Source: Stentor roeselii (Eukaryota > Ciliophora > Heterotrichea > Heterotrichida > Stentoridae). Taken from it: DNA of 64,000 bases. The notes under the pieces were generated by a model, which saw only the letters and a list, made by a program, of their open reading frames with translations, did no database searches and was not told the origin of the DNA. Shown here piece after piece: positions 29,985 through 38,243 of the stretch (position 1 is the first letter of the stretch; each line of letters begins with the position of its first letter). The stretch covers positions 62,001 to 126,000 of the forward strand of contig RSEH01000126.1 of NCBI GenBank assembly GCA_006503475.1, read 5' to 3'. Position numbers and translations under genes: made by a program.

Positions 29985-31256
29985 CTAATCAGCGATTTTC
30001 CTCATTATGGCTTCTTTCAATTTTATAATACTACTTTGAGGCTTTAATGGTTTTAACAAGATAAGGGCTTGTTTGTAGTGTTTTTTACTCAAAAAACCTT
30101 CACTGGGAACGTTTTCACAAAGTTGGATAACGATATCAATTAATAATTTTACACAATTTGTGTCTTCCCATGCTTTATTCCTAAATTTCTGAGCCTGATC
30201 AAAATTCGCAATAAACTGAATCTTACACAGATCTTTTTCATCATTAACCAAAAACGCTTTAAGCAACATACAAGCTTTGACATGTAAAATAAAAGGACAA
30301 CTAACCAAATACGCTACATTCTGCACAGCCTTCGAGAACTTAAGTGCATCTTCCCTAGTTAACTCAACACAATCATAAAGATCATCATCAATCAAGCAAT
30401 CAATTCCCTTCAAACTAACAACAGGTCTGATTTTGGGCAGACCAGTGACAAAAGGATGTTCACAAAACTGATCAAATTTAATTCTATCAGCAGGTTCAAT
30501 AATAAAAATTTCCTGCAAGAAATTAATACATTCTCCAGGAAAATTAAAATTCCTCAAAAAATCATTAGACTTCAAATTTTCTTCAATTTTCGGAATCAAA
30601 TTATCAAAGTCAGAAGCAGCGAAAGGCCTTCTTCCAGTGAGCAGCTCGAAGACAATACATCCGACACTCCAAATATCGGCTCCATGTTCATAAGGAATAG
30701 TGTCGCCTTTGAGGTTACGAACGACTTCTGGCGACATGTAAAGAGGAGTGCCTACACAAGACTTAGCAAATGAATGAGGGTTGATTGTTCTGGCAAGTCC
30801 GAAATCTGCGAGTTTTATTGAATTATCAGCAGTTAGAAGAATATTCGCTGGTTTCAAGTCTCGATGAACGATGTCTTTTTCTTTGAGGATCTTCAAAGCG
30901 CTTATGATTTGTCGTAAGTAATTTACTGTCTGGTTTAAACCGATTCCTCCTTCTTTTATCTTCTTGCTCAAGTCACCTCCTGGGCAGTACTCGAGGACTA
31001 AATAATTGTGCTTCGAGGAAACGACGTGGTCGAAAAGTTTCACGATGTTCTTGTGGCTTAGGTCTTTCATTATTTTGATCTCACGGGATAAGGCTGTCTT
31101 GTGACGGTCATGGAGAAGGATACTGTTTTCGATTACTTTTATTGCACGGATTTCATTTGTGTCAAGGTCTTCACTGTAGAAGACTTTACCGTAGCTGCCC
31201 TCGCCGAGAGAGTTTTTTAGAAGGTAATGAGAAACTCGCTTTTGGGACTTTTGCAT
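29985..31256 (-). CDS. Ser/Thr kinase of Atg1/ULK type
   Basis: 423 residues. Kinase domain about 10-270: glycine loop LGEGSYGKV, K40 (AIK), H131-R-D-L-K-P-A-N catalytic loop, D151-F-G, then VGTPLYMSPEVV and DIWSVGCIVFELLTG. All catalytic residues are present. The LKPANILL and PLYMSPEV wording and the helical C-terminal part (280-423, MIT/EAT-like texture) favour the Atg1/ULK group, with roles in autophagy or, for ULK4/Fused-like members, cilia. The start codon lies at the edge of a 30-bp tandem repeat array whose units contain the same ATGCAAAAGTCC sequence. Confidence 0.85.
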   Translation of the reverse strand: MQKSQKRVSHYLLKNSLGEGSYGKVFYSEDLDTNEIRAIKVIENSILLHDRHKTALSREIKIMKDLSHKNIVKLFDHVVSSKHNYLVLEYCPGGDLSKKIKEGGIGLNQTVNYLRQIISALKILKEKDIVHRDLKPANILLTADNSIKLADFGLARTINPHSFAKSCVGTPLYMSPEVVRNLKGDTIPYEHGADIWSVGCIVFELLTGRRPFAASDFDNLIPKIEENLKSNDFLRNFNFPGECINFLQEIFIIEPADRIKFDQFCEHPFVTGLPKIRPVVSLKGIDCLIDDDLYDCVELTREDALKFSKAVQNVAYLVSCPFILHVKACMLLKAFLVNDEKDLCKIQFIANFDQAQKFRNKAWEDTNCVKLLIDIVIQLCENVPSEGFLSKKHYKQALILLKPLKPQSSIIKLKEAIMRKIAD

Positions 31257-31655
31257 AAAATGATATTAATATGGGACTTTTGCATTAGAGGAATATTGAT
31301 ATGGGACTTTTGAATTAGAGGAATATTGATATGGGACTTTTGCATTAGAGGAATATTGATATGGGACTTTTGCATTAGAGGAATATTAATAGTGGACTTT
31401 TGCATTTGAGCAATATTAATATAAAATTTTGTATTAGAGGAATATTGTTATGGGACTTTTACATTAGAGGAATATTAATATAGGACTTTGCATTAGAGAA
31501 ATATTAATATTAGAGTTTTTCATTAAAGGATATTAATATTGGACTTTTGCATTAGAGGATATTATCTTGGGAATTTTGCATAAAAATGATATTAATATCG
31601 GACTTTGCATTAAAAGATATTAATATTGGACTTAGCATTAAAGGATATTATTATT
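31240..31655. repeat. 30-bp tandem repeat array filling the spacer before the kinase gene
   Basis: About 14 units with consensus GGGACTTTTGCATTAGAGGAATATTGATAT. The four units nearest the kinase (about 31270-31390) are almost identical; farther units decay to 26-29 bp with changes. The array fills the whole 406-bp spacer between the kinase start and the cyclase stop. On the minus strand most units carry ATGCAAAAGTCC, also the first four codons of the kinase. Period 30 keeps a 10-codon frame that is out of phase with the kinase. Confidence 0.9.
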
Positions 31656-31662
31656 AATGGTT

Positions 31663-34600
31663 CTAGTCTTGGGCTGCAACTATGTCGCTTTCTAGCATTG
31701 GAATCAAGAAATAAGCCTCCAGGTCTTCGTTAGTTGGAGAGTATCTTACTATTTTGTTAAACTCGTAGTCGAATCTGCCTGGACATTGAGACTCTAGCAA
31801 GGATTTCGTCACTTGACTTAAGTTTATCTTCCCTGGACAACCGTGGCTTTCCATTTTGTTTGCTATGTCGTTGTCTGGACCGTAGATGTCGTATCGCACG
31901 ATGTTGGTTCCGGTTATTCCTGCGATTACTGTTCCTGTGTGCATACCGATTCTCATGTTTAGGGAAAGACCTTTACTTCTATTCACTTTTTTTATTGCTT
32001 TTACCATATCAAGAGCCATTTCTACACAGTTCACGCATTCAGTTGGAGCGTCTCGGAGTTCGCCATCAGTAAAGCTAAGAATAACATAGCAATCTCCAAT
32101 AGTATGCACTTTATAAACATTATGCCTAACACACAAATGATCAAAAGTAGAAAAAAGTTTAGAAAGCATACTAACAACTTCAATAGGTTCTTTAGTCTTA
32201 CAGAAACTAGTAAATCCCGAAATATCCGCATAAATAATAGTGACATCACTATGTCTATCAGTAACCGTGATATCATTATGAAGATTTCTCAGCACCTGAG
32301 GAGGCATCATCTGATTCAATAATTTTTCCGTATTTCTAATCTCCTTCTTCGCAAACTTATTCAAATTATAAGACCTCCTCGCCTGCAGTTCCAGAACCAC
32401 CTTAGCAAAAACATTAAAAATAAAAAAAACAGTAACATAAGCAGAAGTTTCAATCGCAAATTCAAGTCCTGGAGTTTTAAAAACAACACAAATCCAAGAT
32501 GTATATGAAAAAATAGAAGCTAACAACACATAACTAAGAGTAAGTTTCCACAAATGTGTAACAACCAAATTAGTAAATAAGACCTGAAGTACTTGAATGT
32601 TGTTAAATTTACTTGGCACTGAAATAACTGAAACCGTGCTGATAAAGGAAGTCGCGATGTAAACAATCATCACAATCCAGGGAAATTCTGAGCTTCTGTA
32701 GTTTTTTTTGAACTTTAAAGACATCAAAATCATGGCAGAAATGCATAAAATCTTTAAAGCGATCAAGGAAGTACTTCCAAAATCTTGAGAATAAGAAAAA
32801 CCGATGACAAAAATGAGTAGTTCTAAAGAATAAACAACTATACTGATTATGATACCTGTCAAGGTCATTAGTTCTGAGTGTTTTAATAAACTGATGCGAA
32901 ATTTACTTTGAATTTTAGTTTCTTTTAAAGTGCATTGAAGCCATTGAATAGGACCTACTAGGTCAACGCCTTCAGACTCGCTCATGTTGATTTGGTCGAG
33001 ATCGCAGTTGTAGACAGAGTGACTCACGTGGGACCTGTCTATTTCAGGAAGGAGGATTGTGTATGAAGGTCGTAGTTCTGAGATTTTTTCCTGGTAGTGG
33101 CTTACTGACGACTCGAAAAGCTTCGAGTCCTCCTCATCCACCCTAATATCTCTTCTCCTCCCTTTCCGATACTTCGCCAAGTCAAGAATGAAAGTTTCTT
33201 GCACATCAAGTCCTTTCGGTGCAACAGTGCTAGACTGAAAAAAATACTTTTCATGAGAAATCAATTCAAAAGTACTACTAGAAATCTGTATTTTATCAGG
33301 TTCCTCAAGAGTTTGACACATCCTCGCAGCAGTATTCACCGTATTTCCTACCAAAGCAAACTGCGGCTTATGTTCTCCAACAACCCCTGCGATGACTTTT
33401 CCCGAGTTAATTCCGATTTTTACCTGCAATTTATTATCAGTCTTCAAATAAACCGGTTCAATTTGTTTCAATATCTGCAAAGCAGTTTCAACACATCTTT
33501 CTGCATGATTTCTAGCTTTAACATCAAAAGGCAGATGCATTTCTTCCTTATCCGTCAAGAGTCCTCCACAGATCATGTAAGTTTTATTCACAGTCTCAAT
33601 CTTCGTCACTCCATTTTTTTCACAGAGCTGGTCAAGAACAGCGAAAAACTTATCAAGAAGTTCTAAAAGTTCTTCAGAATCATGAGTTGCACAAATCAAA
33701 TCAAAATTGTAAATATCACAGAAAACTACTGTCACACTTTCCTTTTCTTCAATGTAAGTAACTCCTTGTTTCACCCTGTCCTTCACAAAGTCAGGTAAAA
33801 GGTATCCGAGGATAGCTTGAGCTTTTTCTAATTTAAACTCCAGTTGTTTTTTCATTGAAAATTCATTTCTAGAGGATTTTTCTAATGAAAAGCCGGTGTA
33901 GCTCGAAACCATCAAAATGCCTGATAAAAGAACTAAATAGTTGAAAATCACGAGACTTGAGTCGAGGTCAGAGTTTTGACTGGACGTGTGAGAACTTAAA
34001 CGCGCTAGGAACCCACCGAGGAAGAGCACGTTTATTATGAAGAGTTTGTATGCTGGAAGTTTCAACAGGACTGAGGATAAGAGCAGATAGACTGAAGAAC
34101 TTAAACTACCGTCGTAGTTTGTTACTGACTCTTGGATTATTTTTACGGCAAGGCAAAGGCTTAGCGTTAGAAGGATTGTCAGTTGGTAGTATTTGCGGAA
34201 GCATCGTGTGAAGGAAATTATGAAGGATAGAGATACGAAAAATAAAGTTACTGAACGGAAGGAGAGAAGTATGGATGATGTGAAGAGAAAGTAGTCAGGC
34301 ACTGTCCATGCCAGGTACCCAAAAAAGATAAGCCAAACGACTCTTCGAAAATGTTGAAAATTTTTCTCAAAAAGGTAATTTTCATATATTTTTTCCAGAA
34401 AAGCATGTTTGAAATACAATAAATACTTATAAGTCGAATAAAAGTCCTTATCCTCATCTTGATTACTGCAGACATTCAGTCCTTTCGACACAAAAATGCT
34501 ATTAATACAGTTGCTATACCGATAAATTCTATTAGTTTCTGTTTTTCTCTTAATCCTGACAGTTGTTAAGTACTTATTCGACGATAGCACCTTATTTGTC

Positions 34601-37600
34601 TTTCTTTTAATCAAGTCAACTGCATTATTTTCAGTGAAAAACGAGACAATGTACCTCAAACTCAACGAAAACAACAGACAAACACAAGGAGTAAGGAGAA
34701 TATAAAGAAAATAATGAGAATTAAACACAACAGTTGTCACGCCATTCAAATTACTTGTCGGAAAAGAGCTTTTGTCATACATGTAAATGAAAGGATAAAA
34801 CAAAACAACGCTAAAAATTGTCACGACAAGGAAAATACAGTTCCAATGCTCAGTTTCTAATAAAATCTCGTATGTTGCTGTTTGAACTACTACGAAAAAA
34901 CTCGCTGTTCCGCTTACGTCGGAACTCTCTGTACCTCCTGCTATGTTTTGAGTAAAACCTCCTCGGTCTGGAAGGAGGAAAAATATCAGAAGACTGTGAA
35001 TTACTGCTTTTAATGACCATTTTAGGAAGATTTTTGCGTTGAAAAGATGGGAAAAAATACCTGCGGAGTATAGTTCTGTGTGCTTTAGTAATTGACTTGC
35101 TGAAAGGTCTTGGTCTATTGTTCCCATTACGATTACGGGAAGTGCAGTGAAGATTATGTTGTAGCCTAGCATTAGCCATGAGTCATAATAACTTGTTCCA
35201 GAGTAAAGGTTAATAAAAGAATAATAAAACAAAGGTAACACCTGTACAAAGTTCTTATAAAAACAATACAAAATAACCCTAGAAATCCTTGAATAATTCC
35301 ACCTTCCATGTATTTGCAAAAGTCTCAACAAGAAATGAAACCTTCCAATAGCAAAATCACTAGAGTTAGCAGCTTGCATACCTTCATTGCCAACAATTCC
35401 AATCCCAACATGCGCTTCTCTAATCATAGAGACATCATTAGCTCCATCTCCAACAGCCAAAGTGACAGGTTTAAAAATAAGATGCGCCTTAACAAGTTTA
35501 ACTATTTCTGACTTCTGCAGGGGAGTAGTCCTACAACAAATGACTGTCTTGCAAAGAGCAGTCAAGATAATAAAGTACTTTGTTGACTGAAGATCAGAAA
35601 GAACAAAAGAAAGAGTCAAGCCATCGATTGCAAGACATTGATTGAGACTTTTTATATCTTTTATCTTGATCTCACCTTCAAGAGACTCTGAGTTGTCTTT
35701 GATTATCTGGTATTTAGTCGCTACAAAGGACCGTGAAAGCTCGTTTCTTTGAAGTACTTGACTCACTGACTCTGAAACAGCTTTAACTTTACTTAATACA
35801 CTGTTTTGACGTGTTTTTTTACTTTCCACGTATTTGGATAACTCGGTTTTTAGAGATTTTCGGGTTTCTTCTATTGACTTGCAGTTTAGTTTTATTAAGG
35901 ACATGTCTGGGGTTAGGAGTTGAGTTGAGTAACTGACGTTTATTGCGGTTTCTTGCTTGTCACCGGTTAACATCCAGACTTTTATTCCTGCGTCTTGAAG
36001 ACCTGTGATTGTCTGGGGGACTGACTCTTGGATTTTGTCTTCGATTCCTGTGATGCCTTCAAAATGAAGTCCAGTTTCAAATTCTTCAGCAAGTTCTTCT
36101 AACCTCTTACTCCTATCATAAAGCGAATTTCTAGCCAGGTTAAACTTTCTTTCAAAATCAGCAGCTTCACTTTCACTTAAATTTCTTTTAGCAAAAACAA
36201 GAGTCCTAAGTCCCTGACTAGCAAATCCATTAATAATCTCCTGTGCGCCATTTAAATGACTAGCTTCCAGACAAAGAGGAAGAACAGAACTATCAGCGCC
36301 TTTACACAAAAGCATAGCAGGTCTGAACTTATCACTTAAAGGTTCCAAAACAATAGACATTCTTTTCCTTTCCGATGTGAATTCATTAATGCCTAAAACT
36401 TTATACTCAAGACACTCTGCCGAGTCATCCTGATTCAAGCTAATCTTCAAAGTATACAAATTCGGCTTCGCACTGACCAAAGACACTCCCAAATGATCAG
36501 CAGCAGCCACCAAAGCCTCTTCATCAGGAGAAGCCGCTTGATAAACTTTTCCATTTCGATGATTTGAGCTGTTTGAATTATCAAAACCTGTAAAAGTAAA
36601 AGAAACGTTTTTTCCTGCTGTTTGAGAAGTGAGTCCAGATGAGTCGATTATGACAGTATTGCAAAGTGCAAGGATTTCTAAAAAATCTTCTAAAGATTTA
36701 CTATCTGAACCTTTTAAACTTTCTTGAAGATCTAGAACTTCATTTGAAAAGTTGTTGAATTTCATTGAAGATTTTTCATCTTCTAAATTTACTTCGAAGA
36801 TCTTTCCGTTAACTGAACATTTCTTGAAAATCATCGAGTTTTCAGTTAAAGTTCCAGTTTTGTCAGTGAAAATGTACTCGATTTGGCCGAGTTCTTCGTT
36901 TAAGTCACCGTTTTTTACATGTGCTGAGGAATGATCTGCGAACATTTTTAGGTCCCATTGGATGAACTTGGCTTGAGCGACCCTTACGATGTCCATGGTC
37001 ACGTAAAGTGAGATTGGGACGAAACTGTTGTAGAGAATCATGAATGTGAAGAATACTAATGGACTTTTATCTGTTCCGCTTCCTGCGAAGTAGTCTACCA
37101 GAGACTTGTGCTTGAAGGAAAATGCGATCGATATGGAAGTACTCAGAGTCACTATCACGAAAAGCACTGAGAAGACTATTATCAGATATTTGTTTACTTT
37201 TATCTCAACACTGCTTCGCTTGTGAGTTGGAGGTTTGGAGTTTTGAGCTAGCTTGGTGTCTGGACCGGTGAAGGTCACTACTCCTAGGATCCATTTTGTG
37301 TTTTTTAATGTGCTTCCTCGCAGTACTAAGTTATTGATATCCAATGGAATAGCTCGAGGATGTCCCCTAATCTTCATAGAAGCTTCAAAACTATGAAGTC
37401 GATTATTCGGATGTTCAGTTCTCATACAAGAGTTTTCCAAGTGAATAGCTCCTTTAAGTCCATTAGCAGGTGAGGCACTATCCATTCCACCCGCAACTTC
37501 CAAGACACAAGTCTTAAGTTTCAAGTTGCTTTCCCCATCAAGACTGCTAGTTTCAATAAAGCAAGTCTTTTCATTCGAGCTCGAGTTGATTAAAACCAGA

Positions 37601-38052
37601 TCAGCCGGTATCCTTTCCTCATTTTCAACCAAAACAACATGTCCAACCTCGACTCCTTTCCAAGTAGTCAACTCAAACTTCTCAGTTTCAAAGTTCCAAG
37701 TCGAGCAAGGTTTACTGTTGAGAACTTTGTCCATTTTGTGACGCTGGAAGTCCTGATAACCGTCTTTCATCATCGTCACTGAAAGAACAAGGCAAAGAGG
37801 AGCTATTGTTGCCCAACTTGATGTTGGCGACAGATTAAAAGGAAGGACTTGGAAAATTGATACTATTAAAAACCAGATGTTAGCGATTCGGTGAAATTGC
37901 TCGAAAATGTTCTTGGGTAGGAAGGTTATTAATGTGTATTTACCTGTTGAGATCATGTTTTTAGGGAATAAAGACTCTTTTGATGACTTTGAACGACTTA
38001 TCTCCACTATGCGCGCGTCTGATGAAAAGGTTTCTGTTGCATATAGACTCAT
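31663..38052 (-). CDS. P4-ATPase/guanylyl cyclase fusion
   Basis: 2129 residues in one exon. Residues 1 to ~1150 are a P4-type ATPase (flippase-like): LDGES at 171-175, phosphorylation site D397-KTGTLTEN, KGADSS, TGDKQETAIN near 696, and VGDGANDVSMI, all intact. Then come two blocks of about six membrane spans, each followed by a class III cyclase domain (~1425-1600 and ~1925-2105). Domain 1 has VFCDIYNF, E1486 in KIETV, and NTVNTAARM (C2-like); domain 2 has both metal Asp in YADISGF and GDCYV (C1-like). The C2-before-C1 order is the swapped order known from Paramecium, Tetrahymena and Plasmodium enzymes. It makes cGMP at a membrane. The Cys that normally pairs with E1486 for guanine choice is A1566. 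Confidence 0.95.
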   Translation of the reverse strand: MSLYATETFSSDARIVEISRSKSSKESLFPKNMISTGKYTLITFLPKNIFEQFHRIANIWFLIVSIFQVLPFNLSPTSSWATIAPLCLVLSVTMMKDGYQDFQRHKMDKVLNSKPCSTWNFETEKFELTTWKGVEVGHVVLVENEERIPADLVLINSSSNEKTCFIETSSLDGESNLKLKTCVLEVAGGMDSASPANGLKGAIHLENSCMRTEHPNNRLHSFEASMKIRGHPRAIPLDINNLVLRGSTLKNTKWILGVVTFTGPDTKLAQNSKPPTHKRSSVEIKVNKYLIIVFSVLFVIVTLSTSISIAFSFKHKSLVDYFAGSGTDKSPLVFFTFMILYNSFVPISLYVTMDIVRVAQAKFIQWDLKMFADHSSAHVKNGDLNEELGQIEYIFTDKTGTLTENSMIFKKCSVNGKIFEVNLEDEKSSMKFNNFSNEVLDLQESLKGSDSKSLEDFLEILALCNTVIIDSSGLTSQTAGKNVSFTFTGFDNSNSSNHRNGKVYQAASPDEEALVAAADHLGVSLVSAKPNLYTLKISLNQDDSAECLEYKVLGINEFTSERKRMSIVLEPLSDKFRPAMLLCKGADSSVLPLCLEASHLNGAQEIINGFASQGLRTLVFAKRNLSESEAADFERKFNLARNSLYDRSKRLEELAEEFETGLHFEGITGIEDKIQESVPQTITGLQDAGIKVWMLTGDKQETAINVSYSTQLLTPDMSLIKLNCKSIEETRKSLKTELSKYVESKKTRQNSVLSKVKAVSESVSQVLQRNELSRSFVATKYQIIKDNSESLEGEIKIKDIKSLNQCLAIDGLTLSFVLSDLQSTKYFIILTALCKTVICCRTTPLQKSEIVKLVKAHLIFKPVTLAVGDGANDVSMIREAHVGIGIVGNEGMQAANSSDFAIGRFHFLLRLLQIHGRWNYSRISRVILYCFYKNFVQVLPLFYYSFINLYSGTSYYDSWLMLGYNIIFTALPVIVMGTIDQDLSASQLLKHTELYSAGIFSHLFNAKIFLKWSLKAVIHSLLIFFLLPDRGGFTQNIAGGTESSDVSGTASFFVVVQTATYEILLETEHWNCIFLVVTIFSVVLFYPFIYMYDKSSFPTSNLNGVTTVVFNSHYFLYILLTPCVCLLFSLSLRYIVSFFTENNAVDLIKRKTNKVLSSNKYLTTVRIKRKTETNRIYRYSNCINSIFVSKGLNVCSNQDEDKDFYSTYKYLLYFKHAFLEKIYENYLFEKNFQHFRRVVWLIFFGYLAWTVPDYFLFTSSILLSFRSVTLFFVSLSFIISFTRCFRKYYQLTILLTLSLCLAVKIIQESVTNYDGSLSSSVYLLLSSVLLKLPAYKLFIINVLFLGGFLARLSSHTSSQNSDLDSSLVIFNYLVLLSGILMVSSYTGFSLEKSSRNEFSMKKQLEFKLEKAQAILGYLLPDFVKDRVKQGVTYIEEKESVTVVFCDIYNFDLICATHDSEELLELLDKFFAVLDQLCEKNGVTKIETVNKTYMICGGLLTDKEEMHLPFDVKARNHAERCVETALQILKQIEPVYLKTDNKLQVKIGINSGKVIAGVVGEHKPQFALVGNTVNTAARMCQTLEEPDKIQISSSTFELISHEKYFFQSSTVAPKGLDVQETFILDLAKYRKGRRRDIRVDEEDSKLFESSVSHYQEKISELRPSYTILLPEIDRSHVSHSVYNCDLDQINMSESEGVDLVGPIQWLQCTLKETKIQSKFRISLLKHSELMTLTGIIISIVVYSLELLIFVIGFSYSQDFGSTSLIALKILCISAMILMSLKFKKNYRSSEFPWIVMIVYIATSFISTVSVISVPSKFNNIQVLQVLFTNLVVTHLWKLTLSYVLLASIFSYTSWICVVFKTPGLEFAIETSAYVTVFFIFNVFAKVVLELQARRSYNLNKFAKKEIRNTEKLLNQMMPPQVLRNLHNDITVTDRHSDVTIIYADISGFTSFCKTKEPIEVVSMLSKLFSTFDHLCVRHNVYKVHTIGDCYVILSFTDGELRDAPTECVNCVEMALDMVKAIKKVNRSKGLSLNMRIGMHTGTVIAGITGTNIVRYDIYGPDNDIANKMESHGCPGKINLSQVTKSLLESQCPGRFDYEFNKIVRYSPTNEDLEAYFLIPMLESDIVAAQD

Positions 38053-38243
38053 TATTATAGTTTAGATGAATTTTTAAGGGCTGAGAGAAGAGATTTATAA
38101 GGTTTTAAGGAAATTTGGGAGAAGGCCTGCTTTATTTAGAAGGGTTTTGTTAGGAAGGTGGTGAAGGTGATGTGAGCTTTTATAATCTTAAATTTATGAT
38201 AATCACTATTTCTTATTCAGAAGATTTCATGATTATTACCCTA

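Noticed and set aside
31217-31405. 62-codon frame of MQKSHINIPL repeats
   Set aside because: It arises because the 30-bp repeat has a length divisible by three; it runs into the kinase start out of frame and has no sign of being a protein gene.
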